Shown: positions 52,157 through 60,385 of the stretch, piece after piece | Layout: each line of letters starts with the position of its first letter | Numbering within the stretch: the stretch's first letter is position 1 | NCBI RefSeq assembly: GCF_021531355.1 | Contig: NZ_JADYTS010000009.1 | Location: 1 to 64,000, forward strand | Length of the DNA: 64,000 bases | Reading direction: 5' to 3' | Source of the DNA: Leyella stercorea | Lineage (GTDB): Bacteria > Bacteroidota > Bacteroidia > Bacteroidales > Bacteroidaceae | Made by a program: the position numbers and the translations under genes | The notes under the pieces: model-generated | Database searches by the model: none | Told to the model about the DNA's origin: nothing | The model's input: the letters and a program-made list of their open reading frames with translations, nothing else

Positions 52157-52293
52157 ATCCCAATCTTTCAGAGTTTCTTTGCAACCGTTTCAGAGAGGTG
52201 CTTGGTAAGATAATACCAATCAAATTAACGTATCACAATGGGCATTCGCAGCCTTTCTGACTGTAGCACAGATTAATCAATATTTAAAAAGAT

Positions 52294-52765
52294 ATGAGTT
52301 CATACTTGACATTCGTACTTGTATTAACAGCGATTTATATCATCTACTACGCTGTTATCATCACCAAAGACCTTTATGGAAAGAAAGATGATGCCAAGAC
52401 TGCCGAGGAAGTTATTGGCGTTAGCAGTATGGCCGATGCAGAAGAAAGCGTCGCTGTTGAAGAAAACGACGCTTTCTTCTGCATTGGTGGAAACAGTTAC
52501 GATACGCAGGTGGATGCCGTCACCGGCAATGATGCAGACAATACGAACGGAGGCAATGAACAGTCCGCTGAAACAGAACGGAACGGACGAATCCGATGAC
52601 ACTGACAACGAAAGTGCTTTCGACAAATTTAAAGCGAAGATGGAGAAACTGTTGGAAGATACGGATACGTTCATGTCCAACCCTATGACAGACCAGGAAC
52701 TGTACACGGCAATGATCATGCGAGACCCGAAGTTGAAATGGCACATGGTAAAGAATGAGCTATGA
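52294..52765 (+). pseudogene. traD: Conjugal transfer TraD-like gene, frameshifted
   Basis: The first frame (52294-52599) begins with a membrane anchor (SYLTFVLVLTAIYIIYYAVIITKDLYGKK) and an acidic region ending in EQSAETERNG. The second frame (ending 52765) continues with TDESDDTDNESAFDKFKAKMEKLLEDTDTF and MTDQELYTAMIMRDPKLKWHM. The switch falls around the GAACGGAACGG direct repeat near 52580, a likely slippage site. The layout (short membrane protein directly before a DUF4134 gene) matches traD in CTnDOT-type transposons. The family name is by context. Confidence 0.6.
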
Positions 52766-53097
52766 GAATGAAAAGAACTTATTGGGCATTGTCCACAATC
52801 TTGTTGGGCATCCCCATTCTGGCCAATGCCAAGTGCGGAGGCGTGAACTATAGTTGGGGAGCAGACGTACTGGCAAGTATGCACGACTATGTGGTAACTA
52901 TGATGCTGTATGTGCTTTACCTGCTCTACGCCATAGCAGCTATAGTAGCAATTATTTCCGCTTTACAGATATACGTCAAGATAAATATTGGAGAAGACGG
53001 AGTGACGAAAGCCATCATGATGCTTGTAGGTGCCTGCCTGTTCATTTGGGGCGCATCTATCGTATTCCCTGCCTTCTTCGGCTATAGTATATGGTAA
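52762..53097 (+). CDS. traE: Conjugal transfer protein TraE (DUF4134)
   Basis: This 111-residue membrane protein has a signal-like first helix ending in NAKCGG. DUF4134 features are GVNYSWGADVLASMHDYVVTMMLYVLYLLYAIAAIVAIISALQIYVKI and a second helix (AIMMLVGACLFIWGASIVFPAFFG). In CTnDOT-like elements traE encodes a small VirB2/VirB3-like part of the mating apparatus. It overlaps traD by 4 bases. The rest of the tra operon (traF onward) is missing, so it is an orphan of a lost conjugative transposon. Confidence 0.85.
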   Translation: MRMKRTYWALSTILLGIPILANAKCGGVNYSWGADVLASMHDYVVTMMLYVLYLLYAIAAIVAIISALQIYVKINIGEDGVTKAIMMLVGACLFIWGASIVFPAFFGYSIW

Positions 53098-53313
53098 AAG
53101 GATTTAGGATAACAACAGACTCAATTGCAGACGAGTATATAAAAATAACGATTAACAATCAAAAGGAAAAAGAATGTTTAACAAGGCAAAGAATTATAAA
53201 CCTAATCTTTGCCTTGTTGCTTATGGGCGATATGCCCACAAACAAGGCAAGAACGAGCGACAATGCGCAGAAGCAGAGTGCCAGTAATGCTGTTCCCATA
53301 TTCTATTCTGTTT
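53098..53313. other. Gap with strong hairpin (53181-53217)
   Basis: ACAAGGCAAAGA at 53181-53192 and TCTTTGCCTTGT at 53206-53217 form a perfect 12-bp stem with a 13-base loop; there is no T-tract. A further GGGC/GCCC palindrome follows near 53225. The open frame crossing this gap (53091-53390) shows no family resemblance and is not called. Confidence 0.6.
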
Positions 53314-53700
53314 TTATTGTTTTGTTTTATGTTCTTTGTCAAACAATTCATCATCCTCATGAAGCAGATATTCATATTCGGTACCGATAAGACTTTCACG
53401 GTCATATTCTTTTCTGTACTCCATGATGTAATAACTTATGGTTTCGGGATAATCATAGACGAATCTTCGGCAAACTTTCTTGTACATAAGCAATATGCGT
53501 TCGTCGTCGGCAAACTCAAACAGATAGTCAAGCATTCGGCCTACTTCATTTGCAGTTGCGTGTTTCCTCGCACAGAACTCCTCTACAATGGGAGCATATT
53601 CTATGGCTGCTCTCTCACGAATCTGCATAAGTCCCTTTGCCAACTCTTTTATTCCTGCAAAGAATTCTTGATAATCCTTGTCCTTACTGATATCATTCAT
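53314..53700 (-). CDS. Hypothetical protein, 128 aa
   Basis: I do not recognise this protein. It is acidic, helical and soluble (FFAGIKELAKGLMQIRERAAIEYAPIVEEFC, then RMLDYLFEFADDERILLMYKKVCRRFV), without signal peptide or membrane segment. It starts 12 bases after the DUF4143 relic and was probably its operon partner, comparable to the 96-residue gene after the ATPase at 47217. The frame is intact, but its promoter may have been lost with the ATPase. Confidence 0.5.
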   Translation of the reverse strand: MNDISKDKDYQEFFAGIKELAKGLMQIRERAAIEYAPIVEEFCARKHATANEVGRMLDYLFEFADDERILLMYKKVCRRFVYDYPETISYYIMEYRKEYDRESLIGTEYEYLLHEDDELFDKEHKTKQ

Positions 53701-53712
53701 GACATGTCTTTT

Positions 53713-54180
53713 TTAATCTTTCAAACAAGCAAGCGGTATGACTTTGACTCCGTCTGGGCGTGTGTAAGCCATGCTGCCACCTGTCATGACAATCATCAAG
53801 TCGGGTTCGCGCAGCGGCACCTGCTTTTCTGTCTCATTATGCACTTGAATGAGTCGTTTAATTTCCAAAAGATGTTTGGCTCCTTCTTCTATCTCACGGC
53901 TGCCAAGTTTGCACTCTATCAGAGCATAGCGTCCATCGTCAAGATGAAGCACCAAGTCGGCTTCCAATCCGTAGCGGTCGCGATAGTATGACAGATGATT
54001 GCCAAAACCTGGAGTATAAGCCCGAAGGTCTCTCGCACACATCTGCTCAAAGATGAAACCAAAGGTTTTGAGCTGAGTCATCAATGGTTAAGATGTTAAA
54101 TATTGCACGAGTTGTCCGTTCATCCCTTTGTACGCCATCCACTCTGGAGATATCGTCTCTACATATTTTAGTCGTAATTT
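53713..54180 (-). pseudogene. DUF4143 ATPase relic
   Basis: The readable part (53713-54084) encodes the end of a DUF4143 ATPase: TFGFIFEQMCARDLRAYT, SYYRDRYGLEADLVLHLDDGRYALIECKLG and VIPLACLKD. Upstream (54085-54180), in another frame, a fragment DISRVDGVQRDE from the middle of the protein remains. The N-terminal P-loop and most of the ATPase domain are missing. The 22-bp repeat array lies immediately upstream, where a tandem repeat also precedes the intact ATPase at 3457. Confidence 0.75.
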
Positions 54181-54224
54181 GATTATATGTGCAAAGTTAG
54201 TGGTATTCAGTTGTATTTGCAAGC

Positions 54225-54384
54225 AAAAACTGATATTTGTGGATGTTTAATACTATGAATTGCGCTGTTTTATTGCTAACTTTTGCGGTGGTTTGCAACT
54301 AACTTTTGTGGTGTTTCATTTGTAATTTTTGAGGTGTTTCATTTGTGATTTTTGGGGCAATCCATCGGGTGCTTTTGTGGTAAA
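54225..54384 (-). repeat. 22-bp repeat array upstream of the DUF4143 relic
   Basis: Degenerate tandem units (AACTTTTGCGGTGG, then ATTTGTAATTTTTGAGGTG and ATTTGTGATTTTTGGGG) end at AATCCATCGGGTG. The block 54207-54292 is closely similar to 44997-45085, and the array ends in the same words as the one at 45.1-45.24 kb. Confidence 0.65.
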
Positions 54385-54553
54385 GCACTACCTTTAAATA
54401 AGGTAGGCTGCACTCGGGAATACAAAACAAAACTTCGTATTTGTTTTGATATTCCGCTCATTTGCACTACCTTTTAATAAGGTAGGCTGCACCTCGGAAA
54501 TAAAAAATAAATGTGATTTATTTTTGTATTTCTCTCGGTTTGCACTACCTTTG
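54385..54553 (+). promoter_or_regulatory. Two tandem promoter-like hairpin units plus promoter of 54591
   Basis: The word GCACTACCTTT occurs at 54385, 54464 and 54541, 77-79 bases apart. The first two continue AATAAGGTAGGCTGCAC, then a hairpin (54414-54454 and 54493-54531) whose right arm contains TTTG exactly 19 bases before the next TACCTTT. Only the third copy has a full TACCTTTG (54546-54553), 38 bases before the ATG at 54591. The hairpin arms differ between units but remain paired. Confidence 0.7.
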
Positions 54554-54590
54554 TAACGTAAACAATCTGGATGTTAAATATATAATTATT

Positions 54591-55571
54591 ATGACAAGAA
54601 AATTAATTCTATTATTATGTTGTTGTTTTGTAACGTTATTCGTGCAAGGCAAAGACGGTGTAAAATTACGTTCCTTAGTATTCGATGCTCATATGTATTA
54701 TGATGGAATGGAATGCTCAAAATTTTCAAATGGGCCGAGTGTTACATACCATACAAATGATGGCTATAAATCATTTGTTCAGGATATAGAATATTCATCA
54801 GACTATTCTTCTGTTTTATCTTATTATGTAAATCCTGCTGGTGCAGATATTCAAGGATATTCGTTTAAAATTGACGCTTATGTTATAACAAAAACAAATC
54901 CTCGCACCAGAAATGTACAAAAAGTTGATTATAGTTCTCTTTTTAATATAGAGAATGATAAAATCAAATTCAATGAATCGATGGTATCGATACCTGTAAA
55001 GATTTCTAAAGAGAACAAGGAAAAAATAAAATTCAATCCAAAACATCAAATATTGGTATTAGGTGTGAAAGCTAATAATGATGACAATACTGATATTACA
55101 AACAATGATGATGAGCCTATTTCTTCAAATTATGTAGCAATTTGCTTTGAAACAAAAGAACAAAAACCATTGGATATTAGTTTCAATGGTATATCGTGGT
55201 GGGATGAAGAAGGTGACTATTCTATTGATTTATCTTCACACATATTTCAAGTTTCGGAAGAGAAAATTGATGATATAAAAGATAGTATTGTTGTGAAAGG
55301 TAACGATGAACACCCTATAACCATTCATAAGGTGTCAACAGATGCTAATGGGATTACTAAATGTTGTGTCTCCGTAGAAGATAGTTCGGAGAGAATCTAT
55401 GGGTATACCTATGTAAATGTAAAATTTTTACCAAAACCAACATCAATTAATCAACTCGTAGTTTCTGATGCTGATAAAAAAGATGATATATACAACATTT
55501 TGGGTCAAAAAATTCGAAGAGTTAATAAGGGACTATATATAAAGAACAGAAAGGTGTACTTTAAAAAATAA
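54591..55571 (+). CDS. Secreted protein with type IX-like C-terminal sorting signal
   Basis: The start was placed at MTRKLILLLCCCF, after the promoter at 54546; an upstream in-frame ATG at 54513 lies before it. The 326-residue product has a signal peptide ending near FVQG and a beta-rich body of unknown family (ISWWDEEGDYSIDLSSHIF, VKGNDEHPITIHKVSTDANG). The C-terminus reads DIYNILGQKIRRVNKGLYIKN, the pattern of the Bacteroidota/Prevotella type A C-terminal sorting domain. It is AT-rich compared with the core genes that follow, suggesting transfer. Function is unknown; probably surface-exposed. Confidence 0.75.
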   Translation: MTRKLILLLCCCFVTLFVQGKDGVKLRSLVFDAHMYYDGMECSKFSNGPSVTYHTNDGYKSFVQDIEYSSDYSSVLSYYVNPAGADIQGYSFKIDAYVITKTNPRTRNVQKVDYSSLFNIENDKIKFNESMVSIPVKISKENKEKIKFNPKHQILVLGVKANNDDNTDITNNDDEPISSNYVAICFETKEQKPLDISFNGISWWDEEGDYSIDLSSHIFQVSEEKIDDIKDSIVVKGNDEHPITIHKVSTDANGITKCCVSVEDSSERIYGYTYVNVKFLPKPTSINQLVVSDADKKDDIYNILGQKIRRVNKGLYIKNRKVYFKK

Positions 55572-56112
55572 GGTAATTCAACTCCACACTACCTCAACTG
55601 GAGCTTGGCACTAACCCCTCACCAAAGCCTCATTCCACAACAATATTTGCATTTCTTACCGCTCAAAACTGCGAGTTGAACGCACAAGAAATCTTTGGTG
55701 CGTTCAGATGGCAGTTTTGAATGGTTTTGTTATGTGGCTCATACACAGAATGTTATGCCGATTAAGATGTTGTTGTACAAATATTGGCGGCATAAAAAAG
55801 CTCTATTTTATTTCAAATGGACTACATTTAGAGGGCAACTGTAGTCCTTTTGCCCTCTAAAAGGACAACTATTGCATAGCAAAAGGGCTACAGTTGGAGT
55901 GCAAAGAAGCCTTGAATGACAATCAACGGGGTGTCGGACACTATAAAAACAATAAAAATCGACTCTGGAAATCTCTAGAATCGATTTTTATTTTGTAACA
56001 CTTTTTTACTGCTTGTACAATATTTGCATATTGTACTAACTCGGCTCTTCTCTGGTAGTTAACACCATCTCAACATCTCACCACAACATCCGGAGCTCTG
56101 CTCCGCCTCCGT
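55572..56112. other. Gene-free stretch with four inverted repeats
   Basis: There is no supported gene. Hairpins: 55663-55720 (arms TCAAAACTGC/GCAGTTTTGA and TGAACGCAC/GTGCGTTCA); 55830-55837 with 55851-55858; a 17-bp pair AACTGTAGTCCTTTTGC (55837-55853) with 55879-55895, overlapping the former so that two alternative folds compete; and a perfect 12-bp pair 55951-55962/55981-55992 followed by TTGTAACACTTTTTT, probably a terminator. This stretch marks the change from AT-rich accessory to GC-richer core DNA. Confidence 0.65.
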
Positions 56113-57309
56113 CTACCTGATGCATTCGCGCTGCAGGAAGTCTTCGTATTCGGAGCGATAGCCGTTGAATACGTTGATGTCTACTTCGGGACGTATGCCG
56201 GTGACGCGTCCGTCGGGGCATAGCTGCCAGTAGACGAGGTGTACGTCGGGCTTGTATTCGCCGTAGCGTGCTATCCAGATGTTGTAGTCGCGCTTGAGGT
56301 CGGGTGCGGAAGGGAGGTAACGGTTGACGAATGTTTGCGAGATGTAAAGCACGGGGCGGGTGCCGGTGTGCTGACCTACGATGCGCAGCCATGTGCGCAC
56401 GGCACGGAACAGGGCTTCGGGTCCGCCCATCTTCTTGATCATAGCGTGGGTTGGCTCAACGTCGAGAACCGGGGGCAGGTCGCCCTTCGAGAATTTTGAG
56501 TTGGCTATGAAGAAGCGTGCCTGGCGGTCGGCAGGCGTACGTGTGGAGAAGAAGTGGTAGGCTCCGGTCTTGATGCCGCGTCGGCGGGCAGCCGTATAGT
56601 CGGCACGGAAGTAGCGGTTGCGTATGGTTGTGCCCTCCGTCGACTTGATGTAGCAGAACGATACGGGATAGTCTACCTTGCCGCGTACATGCTTGCGCGA
56701 TATTGTTCCTAAGTGGGCTATGCGTAGACGGCTCCAGTCGATGGGGTAGTGGCGTCGGCCTACGTCGTGCTGGAAGCGCGAAAGGTCGATGCCGTAGATG
56801 CGGTCGGCGGTGTATTCGAGCCGTTCGCCCAGGAATCGGTTTTTCGACCACTCGCCTATGCGCAGATGCTTCTTGGGCAGGAGTGCAAATCCGAATCCCG
56901 TGCGCTGTCCGTCGCGCCACTGTCCGGAGTAGAATCCTTGTTGAGCGTCGGCAAAGGTGCCGTGTCCGTGGGCAATGGCGTCGCGGTTCATCTCGCCCGA
57001 ATAGGTGCCTGTAGAGTCGGTCCATGTGCCTCGCACCAGTGTGTCGGCACGCCATGTGCCAACGATGCGGTGATGTAGCGAGTCGTGGCTCACGCCCTTT
57101 CCGCTGCGTTTGCCGTCGCGCCATTGTCCGGCGTATATGGTGCTGTCGCCTATGCTGAGCGTGCCGTAGCCGTCGTAGCGGCCGTTCTTTACGGTGCCGC
57201 AATAGGTGTATTTGCCGCGCTGGCTGACTATGGTGTCGGGCGTGATGTCGCGGCACGACGTCAGCAAGAGCAGCGCTAATATAAACAGATGTGTGATGTG
57301 TGTCTTCAT
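56113..57309 (-). CDS. MORN-repeat lipoprotein with GH25 muramidase domain
   Basis: This 398-residue protein begins with a lipoprotein signal (LLLLTSC lipobox, Cys19). At about 33-160 there are MORN repeats (YTYCGTVKNGRYDGYGTLSIGD, YAGQWRDGKRSGKG, YSGQWRDGQRTGFGF). A GH25 lysozyme domain follows: GIDLSRFQHDVG near 172, FCYIKSTEGTTI, GAYHFFS and LPPVLDVEPTHA near 285, with the catalytic Asp/Glu pattern DxE. It should cleave peptidoglycan glycan strands in the periplasm while anchored to a membrane. Its start overlaps the stop of the upstream gene at 57306 (ATGA). Confidence 0.9.
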   Translation of the reverse strand: MKTHITHLFILALLLLTSCRDITPDTIVSQRGKYTYCGTVKNGRYDGYGTLSIGDSTIYAGQWRDGKRSGKGVSHDSLHHRIVGTWRADTLVRGTWTDSTGTYSGEMNRDAIAHGHGTFADAQQGFYSGQWRDGQRTGFGFALLPKKHLRIGEWSKNRFLGERLEYTADRIYGIDLSRFQHDVGRRHYPIDWSRLRIAHLGTISRKHVRGKVDYPVSFCYIKSTEGTTIRNRYFRADYTAARRRGIKTGAYHFFSTRTPADRQARFFIANSKFSKGDLPPVLDVEPTHAMIKKMGGPEALFRAVRTWLRIVGQHTGTRPVLYISQTFVNRYLPSAPDLKRDYNIWIARYGEYKPDVHLVYWQLCPDGRVTGIRPEVDINVFNGYRSEYEDFLQRECIR

Positions 57310-58307
57310 TTCTTCAACAGTTTACTGATTTCGCGACGCGAGATGATTTTCTTTCCGCTTACTACGCCTATGAAGTGGCCGCGACTGGTGTATACGGGTG
57401 CTCCGTCGGGGGCGAGCAGGCGCGACATGTTGTGGCAGCCCGATGCTTGCACGGTGCCCTGGACGATGATGGGGCTTACGGTGTCCGACTCTATTCCGCG
57501 CACGCCGAGAGCCGGGGTGGCTGCTGTGAGAATGGTGCGTGGCGTTGAGGCGTTCCAGAGTTGCAACTTGGCGGGTTTAGCCCAGTCGGGTGTGCTACGG
57601 TCGGTGGTTTGCAGCACAGCCATTTGCAAGGTGCTGTCGCGGCTGACGAGGTGCATCGGAAGGCGTATGGTTTTGCCCTCGTCGTCGTGTCCGGTCACGG
57701 TGAATGTGGCTTTTGTGCAGAGTGCAAAGTGGTGTTGACGTTTGTCAGTAGCCAAACTGTCGATGATGTGGCGTGCGGATTTTACGGCATTGGTGGCGTG
57801 GTTGATGCTGTTGGCGAGCGATGCTATCTGCTGATAGCCGTTGTCCTGAACGCCATGCACACGTATGTAGTAGTCGAGTTCGGACTTCTGTGTCTGCAAT
57901 CGCTTGAGCTGTAGGTCGGCAGAGAGGCGGCACAGGCGCACTATAGCCGAGTCGTTGAGGCTGTGCGGCACGCCGCCCTCGGCTGTGTAGGGAGCCACTA
58001 CGCGTCCGCGGCAGGTGGGCAGTAGCGGCAGACTGTTGGTCCAGAAGCCCATTGTGAGTCGGCGGTGTGTGGCTGAGTCGCGCACGGATGTGATGCCGAT
58101 AAGGGCTGAGTCGCCCTCGGCAGAATCGAAGTATAGCACGGGGCGGTTGTCTACCGTCACTTCGTGCCATGTAAGCTGTTCGACGACTATGGCTGTGCGG
58201 CGCATGCTGGAGGCACTCGACGGCCATGTCTGCCATGTGCACCATGCCGCAACGGCTATGATGAGTACTGTGGTAGCGCCGACTATTGTCTTTGTGTGTG
58301 GTTTCAT
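57306..58307 (-). CDS. Membrane-anchored protein with degenerate protease-like C-terminus
   Basis: This 333-residue protein has an N-terminal transmembrane helix (IVGATTVLIIAVAAWCTW) and a mixed alpha/beta periplasmic part. The C-terminal sequence NMSRLLAPDGAPVYTSRGHFIGVVSGKK resembles the GxSGxPV...G.VIG region of trypsin-like peptidases, with the serine replaced (GAPV), so it is probably inactive. It is cotranscribed with the GH25 gene. A promoter-like TAATTTCG lies at about 58345-58352 on the minus strand. The role is unknown; perhaps a cell-wall scaffold (inference). Confidence 0.6.
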   Translation of the reverse strand: MKPHTKTIVGATTVLIIAVAAWCTWQTWPSSASSMRRTAIVVEQLTWHEVTVDNRPVLYFDSAEGDSALIGITSVRDSATHRRLTMGFWTNSLPLLPTCRGRVVAPYTAEGGVPHSLNDSAIVRLCRLSADLQLKRLQTQKSELDYYIRVHGVQDNGYQQIASLANSINHATNAVKSARHIIDSLATDKRQHHFALCTKATFTVTGHDDEGKTIRLPMHLVSRDSTLQMAVLQTTDRSTPDWAKPAKLQLWNASTPRTILTAATPALGVRGIESDTVSPIIVQGTVQASGCHNMSRLLAPDGAPVYTSRGHFIGVVSGKKIISRREISKLLKK

Positions 58308-58436
58308 AATATATATGTGTATATGTAAGTTTGTTCGGATTGCGAAATTACAAATAATATCAATACGGCGTATAATAAAAAGCCAATAGTTTCACGCTTT
58401 TTAAGCCATATATTTTGTTTATTCCGATGTTAATCG

Positions 58437-58444
58437 TAACTTTG
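58437..58444 (+). promoter_or_regulatory. Promoter of the PASTA-rluD-ddl operon
   Basis: TAACTTTG is preceded at exactly 19 bases by TTTG (58414-58417), the full Bacteroidota promoter layout. It lies 28 bases before the ATG at 58473. Confidence 0.75.
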
Positions 58445-58472
58445 CATAAATAGAAAATGACGAAAAGTAAGT

Positions 58473-59132
58473 ATGAACCCTTCTGAATTCATCAAAAAAT
58501 TCAAAAGCCGTTATCTGTGGGGCAATTTGTGCGCCATGGCTCTTGTGGTGGTGGCAGCGTGCGCGGGCGTTAAGTTCGGGCTCGACGTGTACACTCATCA
58601 CGGAGAGTCGATAGCAATACCCGACGTGCGCCGCAAAGCGTTTGCCGATGCCGACTATCTGTTGCGCGAGGCTGGAATGATTGTGGTGGTGAGCGACACG
58701 GGATATGTGCGCGGACTGCCGCCCGACTGTATTCTGGAGCAGTCGCCTGCACCGGGCGACCGCGTGAAGTCGGGACACGTGATTTACCTCACCGTAAACG
58801 CTTCGCACACGCCTACGCTCTCTGTGCCCGACATCATCGACAACTCATCGCTGCGTGAGGCTATGGCCAAACTGCAGGCTATGGGATTCAAGATTACCCG
58901 ACCTATGTTTGTAGAGGGCGAGAAAGACTGGGTGTACGGACTCGTGGTGCGCGGACGCCAGGTCAAGGCTGGCGACCGTATCGGCATTGACGACTACATC
59001 ACCATCCAGGTGGGCAACGGTCAGCGCGACACTACCGAAGAGATTGACTACACCGACGCGCCCGAGCTGCTGCCCGAAGAGCAAATGGAAGAAGTGGGCG
59101 ACGTAGATGAATTCCAAGAAATACACGAATGA
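58473..59132 (+). CDS. PASTA-domain membrane protein
   Basis: This 219-residue protein has an N-terminal cytoplasmic tail, one transmembrane helix (LCAMALVVVAACAGVKFGL near 16-34), and two to three PASTA units: ESIAIPDVRRKAFADADYLL, VKSGHVIYLTVN, then TLSVPDIIDNSSLREAMAKLQAMGF and DYITIQVGNG. An acidic tail follows. PASTA domains bind muropeptides or beta-lactams. The gene stands before an RluD-type synthase, ddl and an acyltransferase, an order I recall from many Bacteroidales genomes, linking it to cell-envelope growth. No kinase domain is attached. Confidence 0.9.
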   Translation: MNPSEFIKKFKSRYLWGNLCAMALVVVAACAGVKFGLDVYTHHGESIAIPDVRRKAFADADYLLREAGMIVVVSDTGYVRGLPPDCILEQSPAPGDRVKSGHVIYLTVNASHTPTLSVPDIIDNSSLREAMAKLQAMGFKITRPMFVEGEKDWVYGLVVRGRQVKAGDRIGIDDYITIQVGNGQRDTTEEIDYTDAPELLPEEQMEEVGDVDEFQEIHE

Positions 59133-59140
59133 GAATGTTG

Positions 59141-59247
59141 AATTTTGAATGTTGAATTTTGAATTGAGAATTCAAAAATCAAAATTCATAATTGCCGAAG
59201 GCAACCAACTCAAAACTCAAAACTCAAAATTCAAAACTCTACATAGT
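59141..59247. repeat. TTGAATT-type heptad repeat with small hairpin, copy 3
   Basis: TTGAATT/TTGAATG heptads (59141-59170) are followed by inverted ones (CTCAAAA, TTCAAAA), with the mini-hairpin TTGCCGAAGGCAA near 59203. An in-frame ATG at 59192 inside it would add the residues MPKATNSKLKTQNSKL to RluD, an artefact of the repeat. Confidence 0.75.
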
Positions 59248-59254
59248 TAAGGAT

Positions 59255-60367
59255 ATGACAGACAATATAGATATAATGGACGAACTTGACGTGCAGGACA
59301 TGGCTGTAGAAGGCTATGACGCTGATGCGTCGGACGACGAGACCGGGCAGCTGTACGAGCACTTCCGATTTGAGGCCGATCCCGGCATGCAGCCCCTGAG
59401 AGTCGACAAATATATGTGCGAGAAACTGCCGCACTCGTCGCGCAACCGTATTCAGACGGCTGCCGATGCCGGCTTTGTACACGTCAACGGACGCCCCGTA
59501 AAGAGCAACTTCAAGGTGCGCCCCGGCGACGTGGTGACGCTGATGCTCGACCGCCCACGCCACGACACAAGCATCGTGGCTGAAGACCTGCCCATAAACG
59601 TGGTGTATGAGGACGACGACTTGATGGTGGTGAACAAGGAGGCTGGCATGGTGGTGCACCCGGGAGCGGGCAACTTCACCGGCACATTGGTCAATGCCAT
59701 AGCCTGGCACATGCGCAATGTGGAGAGCTACGACCCCAACGACCCCGAAGTGGGACTCGTGCACCGTATCGACAAGGACACAAGTGGACTGCTCGTGGTG
59801 GCAAAGACTCCGAAGGCGAAGACGGCTCTCGGACTGCAGTTCTTCAATAAGACCACGCACCGCTCGTACAACGCTGTGGTGTGGGGTAACCTCACCGAGG
59901 ACGAGGGACGCATTGAGGGCAACATAGTACGCGACCCTAAAGACCGATTGCGCATGACTGTGATGCCGCCCGAGTCGGGTATTGGCAAGGAGGCTGTGAC
60001 GCACTGGCGCGTGATTGAGCGCTTCGGCTACGTAACGCTGATAGAGTGCCGACTGGAGACTGGTCGTACGCATCAGATTCGTGCCCACATGAAGCATATA
60101 GGACATCCGCTCTTCGGTGACGAACGCTATGGCGGAATGGAGATATTGCGCGGCGAACGCTCGGCTACATATAAGGCGTTCATACAGAACTGCTTTAAGC
60201 TGTGCTCGCGACAGGCTCTGCACGCCCGCACGTTGGGCTTCGTTCATCCCTCGACACACAAGCAGATGGACTTCACAAGCGAGTTGCCTGCCGATCTGGC
60301 GCAGCTCATAGACAAATGGCGCGCATATCTGGGAGGAACTACGCGCGACACATTCAGCAACAAATAA
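59255..60367 (+). CDS. rluD: RluA-family 23S rRNA pseudouridine synthase (RluD-like)
   Basis: The start was placed at MTDNIDIMDEL (59255), giving 370 residues. After an acidic N-terminal extension comes an S4 RNA-binding domain (LRVDKYMCEKLPHSSRNRIQTAADAGFVHVNGRPV near 48-82). The RluA catalytic domain follows with VVHPGAGN near 133, GLVHRIDKDTSGLLVVAKT (catalytic Asp near 172) and GRTHQIRAHMKHIGHPLFGDERYGG near 270. It isomerises uridines in the large-subunit rRNA. It is followed 18 bases later by ddl. Confidence 0.93.
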   Translation: MTDNIDIMDELDVQDMAVEGYDADASDDETGQLYEHFRFEADPGMQPLRVDKYMCEKLPHSSRNRIQTAADAGFVHVNGRPVKSNFKVRPGDVVTLMLDRPRHDTSIVAEDLPINVVYEDDDLMVVNKEAGMVVHPGAGNFTGTLVNAIAWHMRNVESYDPNDPEVGLVHRIDKDTSGLLVVAKTPKAKTALGLQFFNKTTHRSYNAVVWGNLTEDEGRIEGNIVRDPKDRLRMTVMPPESGIGKEAVTHWRVIERFGYVTLIECRLETGRTHQIRAHMKHIGHPLFGDERYGGMEILRGERSATYKAFIQNCFKLCSRQALHARTLGFVHPSTHKQMDFTSELPADLAQLIDKWRAYLGGTTRDTFSNK

Positions 60368-60385
60368 TATAACATATTATATATA

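Noticed and set aside
52081-52260. 59-codon frame before traD
   Set aside because: It contains a typical intrinsic terminator (52126-52156) and no recognisable domain.
53209-53991. 260-codon plus-strand frame
   Set aside because: It lies opposite two minus-strand frames, one of which clearly encodes the end of a DUF4143 ATPase.
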